DNA of 64,000 nucleotides, taken from positions 1-64,000 of the forward strand of contig JAIOOS010000003.1 of the NCBI GenBank assembly GCA_021414305.1. The letters are read 5' to 3'. Position numbers and translations under genes: made by a program. Origin of the DNA: Burkholderiales bacterium. GTDB lineage: Bacteria > Pseudomonadota > Gammaproteobacteria > Burkholderiales > Burkholderiaceae_C. The notes beneath the pieces are model-generated. The model was not told the DNA's origin and ran no database searches. It saw only the letters and a list, made by a program, of their open reading frames with translations. Shown one piece after another: positions 36,572-47,270 of the stretch (position 1 is its first letter; each line of letters opens with the position of its first letter).

Positions 36572-36934
36572 TCAGGTCGTCAGCGGAGGTCCGCGCGCCG
36601 GAAGGGGTGCAGCGGTGAGGGCGGCGAGGCGTGCCGCCGGAATCGACCGCAGGGCGTAGGCCAGCGGCAGGGAAGCGGGCAGGGCGTCGAGCGCCGGCGC
36701 TGGCGGCGGCGGTGCCGCGACCGGCGTGCACAGCGGGCAATGCAGCGAGGCCCCCGCTTGCGCGGAGCCGCCGCCGTCGTCGCTGGCGACGAGCCGGAAC
36801 ATGCCCTCGGCGGAGCAGATCACGTCGTAGCGGCCCGGCGTGATCACGGGCGAGGCGACCGCGACGCCGAGGTACAGGGCGAACCACGCCAGCACGCAGC
36901 GGGCGACGATTCGGGCAGTGCGCTGCGACAGCAT
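36572..36934 (-). CDS. DUF2946-like exported protein with CxxC motif
   Basis: 120 residues. A hydrophobic N-terminal segment (VLAWFALYLGVAVA) follows an Arg-containing start and can act as signal or anchor. The central HCPLC motif is the hallmark of DUF2946, a family often found next to TonB copper receptors and PCuAC proteins. The C-terminus is Pro/Ala-rich. It lies 31 bases after ruvA on the same strand and upstream of the TonB receptor. Metal binding by the HCPLC motif is expected but untested. Confidence 0.78.
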   Translation of the reverse strand: MLSQRTARIVARCVLAWFALYLGVAVASPVITPGRYDVICSAEGMFRLVASDDGGGSAQAGASLHCPLCTPVAAPPPPAPALDALPASLPLAYALRSIPAARLAALTAAPLPARGPPLTT

Positions 36935-36965
36935 GGAGCGGCGATTGTCGGCGATCGCCCGTCCG

Positions 36966-37538
36966 CTATTTCGCCAGCGCGCGCAAGGCGAGCTTGATGC
37001 CCGCCGAGACCTCGACGTCGGCGGGCAGCGTCTTCAGGATCGCCGCCGCCTCCCGCTCGCTGTAGCCGAGCGCCACCAGCGCCTGCAGGATGTCGCCCTG
37101 CGCCGAGGAGGCGACGCTGGCCGGCTGCGCGACCGCGTCGCCGAGCTTGCCCTTCAGCTCGAGCAGCAGCCGCTCGGCGGTCTTCTTGCCGATGCCCGGC
37201 ACCTTGATCAGCCGGCCGCTCTCCTGCAGGGCGATCGCCTGCGCCAGCTCGTCGACCGAGAGGCCCGACAGGATCGAAAGCGCGGTGCGCGGGCCGACGC
37301 CCGAGATCTTCACCAGCAGGCGAAACGTGGCGCGCTCGGCGTGGGTGAGAAAGCCGAACAGCACCTGCGCGTCCTCGCGCACCACGAAGTGGGTGAGCAG
37401 CGTGACCTTCTCGCCGAGCCCGGGCAGGTTGTAGAAGCTCGACATCGGCACGTCGACCTCGTAGCCGACCCCGCCGACGTCGACCAGCAGTTGCGGCGGC
37501 GACTTTTCCGCGAGAGTGCCTACGAGGCGTCCGATCAT
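36966..37538 (-). CDS. ruvA: Holliday junction branch migration protein RuvA
   Basis: 190 residues in the usual three domains: OB fold ([20 protein letters not shown]), tandem helix-hairpin-helix region ([38 protein letters not shown]) and the flexible-linked C-terminal domain III that binds RuvB ([16 protein letters not shown]). A GATAAT hexamer lies eight bases before the ATG. No SOS (LexA) box of the CTGT-N8-ACAG type is visible in the 150-base divergent region shared with phoH. Confidence 0.97.
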   Translation of the reverse strand: MIGRLVGTLAEKSPPQLLVDVGGVGYEVDVPMSSFYNLPGLGEKVTLLTHFVVREDAQVLFGFLTHAERATFRLLVKISGVGPRTALSILSGLSVDELAQAIALQESGRLIKVPGIGKKTAERLLLELKGKLGDAVAQPASVASSAQGDILQALVALGYSEREAAAILKTLPADVEVSAGIKLALRALAK

Positions 37539-37546
37539 GGGGCTGG

Positions 37547-37552
37547 ATTATC
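37547..37552 (-). promoter_or_regulatory. -10 hexamer at ruvA, near-leaderless layout
   Basis: GATAAT on the minus strand eight bases before the ATG. Transcription would start one or two bases before the start codon. Confidence 0.45.
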
Positions 37553-37653
37553 GGGGTCGCTTCCGCCGAGGTCGTGCCCGGACGGGCGCCCGACCACGGC
37601 TTCTTCAACCCGCGGTCGCGAAAGCGACGACGAAAAGAGAGAAGACCCGCGAC

Positions 37654-37682
37654 ATGACGACTCCCCCGCCGTTGGCGACAAT
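37654..37682 (+). promoter_or_regulatory. predicted promoter of phoH, leaderless layout
   Basis: ATGACG (37654-37659), 17 bases, then GACAAT (37677-37682), which ends six bases before the TTG start of phoH. Each hexamer matches consensus at four positions. The spacing supports TTG as the real start. Confidence 0.45.
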
Positions 37683-37688
37683 GCGCGC

Positions 37689-38690
37689 TTGATCCTCCGC
37701 CACGCCTTCATCCCGCCCGACAACGCTCGCCTGGCCAATCTCTCGGGCAGCCTCGACGAGCACCTGCGCACGCTCGCGTCGGCGTTCGAGGTGAAGATCC
37801 AGCGCCGCAACGAGTCGTTCCGGGTCGAGGGCGCGCGGGCCAACGCCGAGCGCGCGGTCGGCCTGCTGCAGCAGCTCTACGGCCGCGCCGCCCGGCCGAT
37901 CGGCGCCGAGGAACTCGAGCTCGCGATCCTCGAGGCGATGGCCGACGAAGGCGCGCGCGCCGAGGCCGGCGGCAGCCGTGACGACGCCGCGGCCGCAGAG
38001 CCCGCGGCGCCGGACCTGCGCCTGCGCACCCGGCGCAGCGACCTCGCCGGGCGCACGCCGAACCAGGTCGCGTACCTGAAGAACATCCTCGGCCACGACA
38101 TCACCTTCGGCATCGGCCCCGCCGGCACCGGCAAGACCTACCTCGCCGTCGCCTGCGCGGTCGACGCGCTCGAGCGCAACGCGGTGCAGCGCATCATCCT
38201 GACGCGGCCCGCGGTCGAGGCCGGCGAGCGGCTCGGCTTCCTGCCCGGCGACCTGGCGCAAAAGGTCGATCCTTATCTGCGCCCGCTCTACGACGCGCTC
38301 TACGAGCTGATGGGCATCGACCGCGTCGCCAAGGCGTTCGAGAAGGCCACCCTCGAGGTCGCGCCGCTCGCCTTCATGCGGGGCCGCACGCTCAACCATG
38401 CCTTCGTCATCCTCGACGAGGCGCAGAACACGACGCCCGAGCAGATGAAGATGTTCCTGACCCGGATCGGCTTCGGCTCGAAGGCGGTGGTCACCGGCGA
38501 CGTCAGCCAGATCGACCTGCCGAAGGGCAGCGACTCCGGCCTGGTCGAGGCCGAGCGGATCCTGCGCCGGGTCGACGGCATCGCCACCACCTACTTCACC
38601 TCCGCCGACGTGGTGCGCCATCCGCTGGTGGCGCGGATCGTCGAGGCCTACGGGCGTGCCGACCAGGCGCGGGACCAAGAGCGCCGCTGA
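37689..38690 (+). CDS. PhoH family ATPase (YbeZ-like)
   Basis: 333 residues. An N-terminal KH-like region (about 1-85: [20 protein letters not shown]) precedes the P-loop ATPase with Walker [35 protein letters not shown], Walker [20 protein letters not shown] and [10 protein letters not shown]. Start is TTG: homologues begin M-I-L-R-H, which here is TTG-ATC-CTC-CGC-CAC. YbeZ proteins work with the endonuclease YbeY in rRNA maturation; here ybeY overlaps by 35 bases, so the genes are coupled. Confidence 0.94.
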   Translation: MILRHAFIPPDNARLANLSGSLDEHLRTLASAFEVKIQRRNESFRVEGARANAERAVGLLQQLYGRAARPIGAEELELAILEAMADEGARAEAGGSRDDAAAAEPAAPDLRLRTRRSDLAGRTPNQVAYLKNILGHDITFGIGPAGTGKTYLAVACAVDALERNAVQRIILTRPAVEAGERLGFLPGDLAQKVDPYLRPLYDALYELMGIDRVAKAFEKATLEVAPLAFMRGRTLNHAFVILDEAQNTTPEQMKMFLTRIGFGSKAVVTGDVSQIDLPKGSDSGLVEAERILRRVDGIATTYFTSADVVRHPLVARIVEAYGRADQARDQERR

Positions 38691-39174
38691 GCCGCGGCGG
38701 GCGAGCGCCGAGGCGGCGCCGCCGAGCCGGCCGGCGCTCGGCCTCTCGCTGCAGTTCGCCGACGCGGGCCACCGGCCGCTGCTGCCGCGTCATCGGGTCG
38801 CCGGCTGGCTGCGCGCCGCGCTCGCCACGCCGGCGGAGCTCACGGTGCGCATCGTGGGTGCCGAGGAAGGGCGGGCGCTCAACCGCGAGTTCCGCGGCAA
38901 GGACTACGCCACCAACGTGCTCACGTTCGACTACGAGCGCGCGCCGGTCGTGGTCGCCGACATCGTGCTCTGCGCACCGGTGGTCGAGCGCGAGGCCGGC
39001 GAGCAGGGCCTCGCGCTCGATGCGCACTACGCCCACCTGCTGGTGCACGGCGCCCTGCATGCGCAAGGCTTCGATCACGAGCGGCCGGCCGAGGCGAAGC
39101 GGATGGAGGCGCGCGAGAGCGCGATCGTCGTCGGCCTCGGCTTCGCCGATCCCTACGCCGGCTCGACCGGCTGA
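38656..39174 (+). CDS. ybeY: rRNA maturation RNase YbeY
   Basis: 172 residues. Zinc site [14 protein letters not shown] has the three histidines of the HxxxHxxxxxDH pattern, and [18 protein letters not shown] is the conserved strand-helix block. The N-terminal 25 residues are a basic, Ala/Pro-rich extension not seen in shorter homologues. Start is GTG inside the 3' end of phoH (35-base overlap). The 3' end overlaps the convergent EamA gene by 22 bases. Confidence 0.95.
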   Translation: MPTRRGTKSAAEPRRASAEAAPPSRPALGLSLQFADAGHRPLLPRHRVAGWLRAALATPAELTVRIVGAEEGRALNREFRGKDYATNVLTFDYERAPVVVADIVLCAPVVEREAGEQGLALDAHYAHLLVHGALHAQGFDHERPAEAKRMEARESAIVVGLGFADPYAGSTG

Positions 39175-40073
39175 GGCGCGGCGGCGCCGCGGCGCGCCGG
39201 CAGCATGACGGAAGCGATCGCGACGATCACCAGGACGATCGCCGCTCCGTCCTGCCAGTGCAGCCGCTCGTTCAGCCACCAGGCCCCGGAGACGACGCCG
39301 AGCACCGGGATCATCATCACCGACATGCTCGAGGCGACCGGCGGCAGGTTGCGCGCCATGATCATCCAGATCGCCTGGGCGAAGCCGAAGATCAGGAGCG
39401 CGTTGTAGGCGATGGCGCCCCAGGTCGCAGGCGGCGGCGCCATCCAGCGGTCGCGCTCGAAGAGCAGCGTCGCGACCGTCATCACCGAGGTGCTCGCGAG
39501 CGTCATCCAGAAGACGATCGCCAGCGTCGGCGCCTGGATCGTGGTGCGGCGCATCTGCTGGGTGCCGAGCGCCCAGACCGCGGCCGCGAACAGCATCCCC
39601 ACCGCGGCCAGCGGCCGGCCGCCGAGGGCGCCGAACTCGTGCCAGAGGAGCAGGGCCACGCCGGCGCCCGCCGCGGCCACGCCGGCGAGGTGGCGCGGCT
39701 TGAGGCGTTCGCCGAACAGGGCCACGCCCCAGAGCGCGGAGAAGATCGGCATCGTGTAGCCGAGGATCGCGGTCCGGCCCGACGAGAGCGCCTGGATCGC
39801 CAGGATGGCGACGATGTGCCAGACGATCATGTTGGTGAGCGACAGCTTGGCGAGCTCGGCCCAGTCGGCGCGGCGGATCGCGAACGGCACCCGCTGCCAG
39901 CGCAGCAGCGCCCAGAGGACAGGCAGGCCGAGCCACATCGAGATCGCGCGGAACTCGAGCGGCGGAAAGCCGGTGACGCCGAGCTTCATCACCGGCCAGT
40001 TCAGCCCCCAGACCACGGTCAGGAGCGTCAGCAGGGCGAGATCGCGGGCGCTGAAGCGGTAGTCGAGGCTCAG
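39153..40073 (-). CDS. EamA/DMT-family transporter with probable CTG start
   Basis: About 306 residues with ten membrane spans in two EamA repeats; the first begins [20 protein letters not shown] and the second [20 protein letters not shown]. It is probably a metabolite exporter of the inner membrane. No ATG, GTG or TTG exists upstream of the first span in this frame. CTG at 40071-40073 overlaps the stop of the preceding corA as CTGA and has GAGG four or five bases before it, so translation restart on CTG is the best reading. A first in-frame GTG would cut off half of span 1. Confidence 0.85.
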   Translation of the reverse strand: MSLDYRFSARDLALLTLLTVVWGLNWPVMKLGVTGFPPLEFRAISMWLGLPVLWALLRWQRVPFAIRRADWAELAKLSLTNMIVWHIVAILAIQALSSGRTAILGYTMPIFSALWGVALFGERLKPRHLAGVAAAGAGVALLLWHEFGALGGRPLAAVGMLFAAAVWALGTQQMRRTTIQAPTLAIVFWMTLASTSVMTVATLLFERDRWMAPPPATWGAIAYNALLIFGFAQAIWMIMARNLPPVASSMSVMMIPVLGVVSGAWWLNERLHWQDGAAIVLVIVAIASVMLPARRGAAAPQPVEPA

Positions 40074-41164
40074 TTTCGCCTCAGGTAGCGCTTGCGCCAG
40101 AAGAACACGCTCATGCCGAGGCCCAGGCCCAGCATGATGGCGAACACGATCCAGAAGCCGGTCGGGCTGTGGATCAGCGGCAGGCCCTCGAAGTTCATGC
40201 CGAAAAAGCCGGTCACGAAGTTGAGCGGCAGGAAGATCGCGGTCAGCACGGTCAGCGCCCGCATGATGTCGTTGGTGCGGTTGTTCTGCTCGGAGAAGTG
40301 CATCTGCACCGCGGTGTCGGCCGAGCCTTCGAGCCGGCGCACGTGCGACAGCACCCGCTCGATGTGCTCGAGCACGTCGCGCGAGCGCAGCCGCAGCTGC
40401 TCGCGCTCGCGCGGCGCCTTGGCGTCGGTCTCGACCGGCCACTCCTCGAGCGCGTCGATCCATTCGACGATCGCCGCGCGCTGGTCTTCGCAGGTGTCCT
40501 CGAGCAGGCGCAGCGAGTTGCGCGAATCGAGCAGGGTGCGCAGCGACTCCGAGTCGGCGCGCGGATCGATGAGCTGCTTCTGCAGGTAGTCGATCTGCCG
40601 CGTCAGGAGGCGGCGCAGCTCGAGGTAGCTGTCGACCATGTAGTTCACCATGCGCAGCATCAGGTCGGCCGGGCTGGTGGGCATGCGCGAGGCGCCGCGG
40701 CCTTCGCCGCTGGCCGCCTGGGTCTTCAGCCGCTCGGCGAAGTAGTCGCGCACCAGGCAATCGGTGGGATGCACGGTGAGCAGCACCCGGTCGAAGACCG
40801 CGAAGCCGACCGGGCTCGTGTCGATCGCGGCGAGCGCCGCACGGGCGGTGGCGTGCGTGCCCTTCTCCTCGTCGGCGAACAGCCGCTCGCTGCCGGCCCC
40901 CGCGGCGAGGCGGCGGAAGACGAGCATGTCGTAGATCGAGGTGTAGTCGAAGTGCGAGGGGAGCTGGTTGTTGAGCAGGTCGGCGACGTGCAGGTCGTAG
41001 AGCTGGCCGCCGGCCCAGCGCTGCAGCGCAGCCTGCACGTCGGCGGCGCCTACCTCGAACTCGCGGCGCGCGCTGGCGAGCCAGAGGTAGCCGCCCGGCG
41101 GCAGCGCCTCGGGCAGGCCCTCGAGCTCCGTGAACTGGTCGCCGAGAACGTGGAAGAGACGCAT
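40070..41164 (-). CDS. CorA-family divalent cation transporter
   Basis: 364 residues. A large cytoplasmic N-terminal domain (about 1-300, alpha-beta then long helices: RMVNYMVDSYLELRRLLTRQ, RDVLEHIERVLSHVRRLEGS) and two C-terminal membrane spans, the first ending in the GMN motif (FFGMNFEGLPL). Expected to move Mg2+ or another divalent ion through a homopentamer. It lies 26 bases after hemB on the same strand; Mg2+ supply for a Mg-type HemB would be a sensible link but is only inference. Confidence 0.94.
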   Translation of the reverse strand: MRLFHVLGDQFTELEGLPEALPPGGYLWLASARREFEVGAADVQAALQRWAGGQLYDLHVADLLNNQLPSHFDYTSIYDMLVFRRLAAGAGSERLFADEEKGTHATARAALAAIDTSPVGFAVFDRVLLTVHPTDCLVRDYFAERLKTQAASGEGRGASRMPTSPADLMLRMVNYMVDSYLELRRLLTRQIDYLQKQLIDPRADSESLRTLLDSRNSLRLLEDTCEDQRAAIVEWIDALEEWPVETDAKAPREREQLRLRSRDVLEHIERVLSHVRRLEGSADTAVQMHFSEQNNRTNDIMRALTVLTAIFLPLNFVTGFFGMNFEGLPLIHSPTGFWIVFAIMLGLGLGMSVFFWRKRYLRRN

Positions 41165-41190
41165 CGGCCGCGGCGAGGAAGGGGGTCGGC

Positions 41191-42683
<1,493 letters not shown>

Positions 42684-42684
<1 letters not shown>

Positions 42685-43808
42685 TGACACTGCCGCGCCA
42701 TCGCAGCTCCGCCGTTCCGCTGTTCTGGCTCTATGTCGCACTGATCGTCTACGCCAGCCTGTATCCGTTCACGGGCTGGCGGGTTCCCGGTGTCGGGCCG
42801 CTCGACTTCCTGATCGTCCGCGCGCGCGGCTGGACGCCGTTCGACCTGGTGTCGAACCTGTTCGGCTACGCGCCGCTCGGCTTCCTGCTGTTCGTCGCGC
42901 TGGTGCGCAGCGGCCGCTCGACCGGCGCCGCGGCGTGGACGGCGGTCGCCGCCGGCACGCTGCTCTCGCTCGCCATGGAGACGCTGCAGAACTACCTGCC
43001 GCAGCGCGTCTCCTCGAACGTCGACCTGATCCTCAATGCGCTCGGCTCCGCGCTCGGCGTGTTCGTCGGCGTGGTGCTCGACGCCCACGGCGGCATCGAG
43101 CGCTGGCAGAAGATGCGCGATCGCTGGTTCGTCGCGCGCAGCGCCGGCGGCCTGGCGCTGCTCCTGCTCTGGCCGATCGGCCTGCTGTTTCCGACCGCGG
43201 TGCCGTTCGGCCTCGGCCACGTGCTGGGCCGGATCCAGCCGCTCTTCGCCGAACTGCTGCAGGACACGCCGGCCGAAGGCTGGGCGACGGAGTGGGCCGC
43301 GGCGGGGACGGCGCACGCCGAGAGCGTGACGCTGGCGCCCGCGACCGAGCTGTCGATCATCGTCCTCGGCCTGCTCGCGCCCTGCCTGGTCGCCTTCACC
43401 ATCGCCGTGCCGGGCTGGCGGCGCAGCGCGCTGGTGGTCGGCGCCGCCCTGCTCGGCATCGTGGCGACCACGCTCTCGACGGCGCTCAATTTCGGACCGC
43501 AGCACGCTCTCGCCTGGACCACGGCGCAGGCGATCCAGGGGATGCTGGTCGGCATCGCCGCCGCCGGCCTGCTGAGCCTGGTGCCGGGCCGCGTGGCCGC
43601 GGGGTTCGGCCTGATCACGCTGACCGCGCTGGTGATGCTGGTGGCGCAGGCGCCCGCCGATCCCTACTTCGCGCAGAGCCTGCAAGCTTGGGAGCAGGGC
43701 CGCTTCATCCGCTTTCACGGCGCGGCGCAGTGGGTGGGCTGGATCTGGCCGTACGCCGGGCTGTGCTACCTGTTGGCGCGGCTCGCGGCGCGCGATCCCG
43801 GCCGCTGA
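42684..43808 (+). CDS. VanZ-like family membrane protein
   Basis: 374 residues, eight or nine membrane spans. The N-terminal third is a VanZ-like domain (LYVALIVYASLYPFTGWRVP, DLVSNLFGYAPLGFLLFVAL, ETLQNYLPQRVSSNVDLILN, in which the conserved Glu and the NxxDxxxN pattern are kept). The C-terminal two thirds add four or five more spans without a recognised domain. Overlaps hemJ by one base. VanZ-like proteins are linked to envelope or glycopeptide resistance in a few Gram-positives; here the role is unknown. Confidence 0.87.
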
Positions 43809-43820
43809 CGGATTCCGGGC

Positions 43821-44711
43821 TCAGCCCGGCAGGCCGAGAAGCTCCAGCGCGAGGCGGTGCGTGCGCGCGCCCGGCTCGGCGAGCTCGCGCAGCACGCTCA
43901 TGTGGTTGCGCCCCGGCACTGCCTCGCAGACCGGCACCGCCGCCGCGCCCCACGCCGTGCGGATCAGCGCGTTCTGGCGCAGGAACTCCTCGCTCTCGTC
44001 GCCGCCCACGAGCGCGAACAACGGCCGCCGGGGTGCCGGCATCGCGACCGGGCTGAGCCGCTCTGCCGCCGCGGCGTCGAGCTTCAGGTCGGGCGCGAGA
44101 AAGGGCGCGTGACGGAGCGGCTCGAGTTCGAACACGCCCGAGAGCGAGAGCGCGCCCCGCACCAGGTCGGCGGGCAGGCCGGGTTCGATCGCGCGCCAGT
44201 CGGTCGCGAGCATCGTCGCCGCGAGCTGCCCGCCCGCCGAGTGCCCGGCAACGACGATCCGCGCCGGGTCGCCGCCGTGCTCGGCGGCGTGGCGCCAGAC
44301 CCAGGCCAGCGCCGCCTGCTGCTGGCGGACGATCGTGGCTATCGAGACCGCCGGGCAGAGCGCGTAGTTGGTCACGACCACGAGCGCGCCGGCGGCGACG
44401 AAGGGCGCGGCAATGAACGAGGCGTCGCGCTTGTCGAGCGCCCGCCAGTAGCCGCCGTGGATGTAGACCAGCACCGGCGCGCGTGGCCGAGCGGTGGTGA
44501 AGACGTCGAGCCGCTCGCCCGGCTCGCTGCCGTAGGCGATGTCGAGCGTGCCCGGCAGCGCGGCGCGCGCCGCCGCCGAGCGCTCCGCCCACTCGCGCAG
44601 GATCGCGAGGTGCTCGGGGATGCGGGCGCGGTTGTTGTACTGCGCGTCGAACCACTCGGGCGGATGCCCCGGTGCGGCCGTGGCTCCGGCGTCGTTGTCG
44701 GAGCGGCTCAT
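43821..44711 (-). CDS. alpha/beta hydrolase, kynurenine-formamidase-like (HGGYW)
   Basis: 296 residues. VLVYIHGGYWRALDKRD is the oxyanion motif of the formamidase subgroup, GHSAGGQLAA carries the nucleophile serine, and NHMSVL holds the catalytic histidine near the end. The N-terminal WFDAQYNNRARIPEH block is typical of KynB-like and related esterases. Cleavage of an N-formyl amide or ester is expected. It overlaps the TetR gene by four bases and points away from the FAH-amidohydrolase operon, with which it likely shares regulation. Confidence 0.9.
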   Translation of the reverse strand: MSRSDNDAGATAAPGHPPEWFDAQYNNRARIPEHLAILREWAERSAAARAALPGTLDIAYGSEPGERLDVFTTARPRAPVLVYIHGGYWRALDKRDASFIAAPFVAAGALVVVTNYALCPAVSIATIVRQQQAALAWVWRHAAEHGGDPARIVVAGHSAGGQLAATMLATDWRAIEPGLPADLVRGALSLSGVFELEPLRHAPFLAPDLKLDAAAAERLSPVAMPAPRRPLFALVGGDESEEFLRQNALIRTAWGAAAVPVCEAVPGRNHMSVLRELAEPGARTHRLALELLGLPG

Positions 44712-45415
44712 GCGCTGCGCCCGGTGGCGGCGTCGGCGCTGGCCGTCGGCCGGCGCGCACGCAGCTTCGGCTTGGCCACGGCCGCCGCATCGCGCAGCGC
44801 GGCGTCGACCAGCGCGTCGGCCATCCAGAGCGCGATCCGCTCGACCTCGCGGTCGGGCAGGCCCCAGATGTCCTTCAGGATCATGTACGGCTCGATGCCG
44901 TAGACGACCGAAAGCGCGCGGTGCAGGCGGTCGCGGATGGCCGCGGGCATCGTCTCGGCCAGCGGCGCGAGCGCGTGCTCGAGGATGCGGATCCGGTGGC
45001 CGCGCCGGTACGGCTCTTCCTCGAGCAGCCCGGCGCGCTCGAGCGCCCACTGCTCGAGCGCGAGCTGCGCCGCGGCGCGCATCTGCGGCTCGAATTCCTT
45101 GAAGCGGGGAAAGGTCTGGACGAACAGCTCGTGCACGCGGGCGCGCCCGTCGGCCTCGCTCGAGGCGAAGCTGCGCACCGGGCCGAGCGAGCAATCGACC
45201 ACCGCGGTGACGAGCGCGCTGCGGCTCGGGAAGTAGCGGTAGGTCGTGGCCCGCGACACCTTGGCCCGCGTCGCGACCTCGGCCACCGACGGGATGTGCC
45301 CGCCCTCCTTGATCATCGCCATGGCGGTGTCGAGCAGCAGGTGGAAGGTCGCGGCCCGCACCCCGCGCGCCGGCGGCAGCGGAGGCTGGGTGAGCTTGTG
45401 TTTGAGGCGCACCAT
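44708..45415 (-). CDS. TetR-family transcriptional regulator
   Basis: 235 residues. Helix-turn-helix at about residues 35-75: HIPSVAEVATRAKVSRATTY followed by RYFPSRSALVTAV. The ligand domain has the C-terminal segment HRALSVVYGIEPYMILKDIW. The start MVRLKHKLTQ is chosen since the frame upstream lacks homology. It diverges from the long FAH-amidohydrolase-transporter run, and a palindrome lies in the shared control region, so it is the likely repressor of that cluster. Confidence 0.93.
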   Translation of the reverse strand: MVRLKHKLTQPPLPPARGVRAATFHLLLDTAMAMIKEGGHIPSVAEVATRAKVSRATTYRYFPSRSALVTAVVDCSLGPVRSFASSEADGRARVHELFVQTFPRFKEFEPQMRAAAQLALEQWALERAGLLEEEPYRRGHRIRILEHALAPLAETMPAAIRDRLHRALSVVYGIEPYMILKDIWGLPDREVERIALWMADALVDAALRDAAAVAKPKLRARRPTASADAATGRSA

Positions 45416-45451
45416 GCGGGTTTGTCCGGGGCGTTGAGCGCGCCCCTGCTC

Positions 45452-45481
45452 TTGTGAGGGCGGGAGGCCGGACCCTATGAT
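45452..45481 (+). promoter_or_regulatory. predicted promoter of the FAH-amidohydrolase-transporter run
   Basis: TTGTGA (45452-45457), 18 bases, TATGAT (45476-45481). The expected start near 45488 is just before the palindrome at 45495-45514, giving a leader of about 97 bases. Confidence 0.5.
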
Positions 45482-45494
45482 GCGACGAGCGGGT

Positions 45495-45514
45495 TTTGAG
45501 ACGCAAGTCCCAAA
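45495..45514. promoter_or_regulatory. candidate TetR-type operator
   Basis: TTTGAGAC-GCAA-GTCCCAAA: 8-base arms with one mismatch. It lies in the 169-base divergent region between the TetR gene and the FAH gene, just downstream of the predicted promoter, fitting repression. Confidence 0.5.
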
Positions 45515-45584
45515 TCGAAGCAACGATCTCGCGGCGCCCGGGGACTTTCCCTAGCGACCGGCGCGGCAACGGAGACGAAAGCAG

Positions 45585-46451
45585 ATGCGGATCGCCAGCT
45601 GGAGCTGGGGTGGGCGCTACCAGGTCGGCACGATCTCGGCCGATGGGCGCGAGGCCACGCCCCTCGCGCTCGCCGACGCGTCGCTCGGCGCGCTGCCGCT
45701 GATACAGATGCTGGCCCGCGGCGAGCCGTTGCCCGGCGCCTCGGGCGCGCGCCTCGCGGTCGAGGCGATAGAGCTTCGCGCGCCCTTGCCGAAGCCGCTG
45801 CGCACCATCTTCTGCGTCGGCCGCAATTACCGCGCCCACGCCGCCGAGCTGGCAGAGAGCGTGTTTCGCACCAGCCTGCCGGCCGAGGACGCCTGGCCGA
45901 TCGTCTTCGGCAAGCTGGCCGAGTGCGTGATCGGCCCGCACGATCCGGTGCGGCTGCCGGGCGCTGCGGTTTCGACCCAGATCGACTACGAGAGCGAGCT
46001 CGCGGTGGTGATCGGCCGCGGCGGCCGCGACATCTCGCGCGCCCGGGCGATGGACCATGTGTTCGGCTACACGGTGGTCAACGACGTCAGCGCCCGCGAC
46101 GTGCAGGTGCGGCACCAGCAGTGGGACCTCGGCAAGAGCTTCGACACCTTCTGCCCGATGGGCCCGTGGATCACCACCGCCGACGAGATGGACGGCCGCT
46201 CGACCCGGGTGCGCGGCTGGGTCAACGGCGAGCTGCGCCAGGACGGCCACACCCGCGACATGATCTTCGACCTGCCGACGCTGATCGAGACCTGCTCGCG
46301 CGGCATCACGCTCCATCCCGGCGACGTCATCGCCACCGGCACGCCCTCGGGCGTGGGCATGGGCTTCAAGCCGCCGAAGTGGCTGGGTCCGGGCGACGTG
46401 GTGAAGATCGAGATCGACGGCATCGGCGCGATCGAGAACCGGTTCGAGTGA
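45585..46451 (+). CDS. fumarylacetoacetate hydrolase (FAH) family protein
   Basis: 288 residues. An N-terminal ~70-residue region is followed by the FAH core: IFCVGRNYRAHAAE, DYESELAVVIGRGGRDI with the metal-ligand Glu residues, GYTVVNDVSARDVQ and the closing GTPSGVGMGFKPPKWL. The family does hydrolysis, decarboxylation or hydration of 2-keto or acylpyruvate acids with Mg2+. GGAG is ten bases upstream. First gene of a plus-strand run of fourteen genes that continues to about 61.4 kb. Confidence 0.93.
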   Translation: MRIASWSWGGRYQVGTISADGREATPLALADASLGALPLIQMLARGEPLPGASGARLAVEAIELRAPLPKPLRTIFCVGRNYRAHAAELAESVFRTSLPAEDAWPIVFGKLAECVIGPHDPVRLPGAAVSTQIDYESELAVVIGRGGRDISRARAMDHVFGYTVVNDVSARDVQVRHQQWDLGKSFDTFCPMGPWITTADEMDGRSTRVRGWVNGELRQDGHTRDMIFDLPTLIETCSRGITLHPGDVIATGTPSGVGMGFKPPKWLGPGDVVKIEIDGIGAIENRFE

Positions 46452-46461
46452 GAGCCAGGCC

Positions 46462-47256
46462 ATGACGCTGCACGTGTTCGATCGGGTCGTCGTCGAGGAA
46501 GAAGGCGAGGGCGATGCGATCGTCTGCGTGCACGGACTCGGCGGCAGCACGAACACCTTCACGCCGCTGATGCCGGCGCTCGCCCGGCACCGCGTGATCC
46601 GGGTCGACATGCCGGGCAGCGCGCGCTCGCACCGGGTCGAGGGGCCGCTCACGATCGAGCGCTTCGTCGAGACGCTGCTCTCGGTCTGCACCCGGCTCGG
46701 CGTGACGCGCGCGCACTGGATCGGCCATTCGCTCGGCACCATCGTCTGCCAGCACCTCGCGGTCGCTGCGCCCAAGCTGGTGAGGAGCGTCGCCCTGTTC
46801 GGCCCGCTGATCGCGCCGCCGGAAGCCGCGCGCACCGCGATCCGTGCCCGCGCCGCCAAGGCGCGCGCCGAGGGCACGAGCGGCATGCACGAGATCGCGC
46901 TCGGTCTCGTCAACGCCGCGATCTCGGCCGACACGCGGCAGCGCCTGCCGGTCGCCCTCGCCTACGTCCGCGAGAGCCTGATGCGCCAGGACGCCGACGG
47001 CTACGCCCGCACCTGCGACGCGCTCGCCGAAGCTGCCGCTGCGGCGGTGGAACGGATCGAGGCGCCGGTGCTGCTCGTCACCGGCGACGAGGACGGCGTC
47101 GCGCCGCCGCAGGCGGTGCGCGCCTTCGCCGAGCGGCTGCATTCGGCGAAGAGCAGCCGGGTCGTCGTGCTGCCGCGCTGTGGCCACTGGACGCCGATCG
47201 AGCGGCCCGAGGAGTGTTCGCGCGAGCTGCGCGACTTCCTCGCGCAGCAACGCTAG
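46462..47256 (+). CDS. alpha/beta hydrolase (3-oxoadipate-enol-lactonase-like)
   Basis: 264 residues. DAIVCVHGLGGSTNTFTPLM oxyanion region, WIGHSLGTIVCQHLA with the nucleophile serine, LLVTGDEDGVAPP with the acid and LPRCGHWTPIERPEE with the catalytic histidine: all three catalytic residues are present. Resembles enol-lactonases and other C-C or ester hydrolases; substrate unknown. Ten bases after the FAH gene and fifteen before the first amidohydrolase. Confidence 0.92.
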   Translation: MTLHVFDRVVVEEEGEGDAIVCVHGLGGSTNTFTPLMPALARHRVIRVDMPGSARSHRVEGPLTIERFVETLLSVCTRLGVTRAHWIGHSLGTIVCQHLAVAAPKLVRSVALFGPLIAPPEAARTAIRARAAKARAEGTSGMHEIALGLVNAAISADTRQRLPVALAYVRESLMRQDADGYARTCDALAEAAAAAVERIEAPVLLVTGDEDGVAPPQAVRAFAERLHSAKSSRVVVLPRCGHWTPIERPEECSRELRDFLAQQR

Positions 47257-47270
47257 GAAGGAGTTTCGCG

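Noticed and set aside
37539..37688. LexA (SOS) box for ruvA
   Set aside because: No CTGT-N8-ACAG or close variant could be found in the intergenic region.
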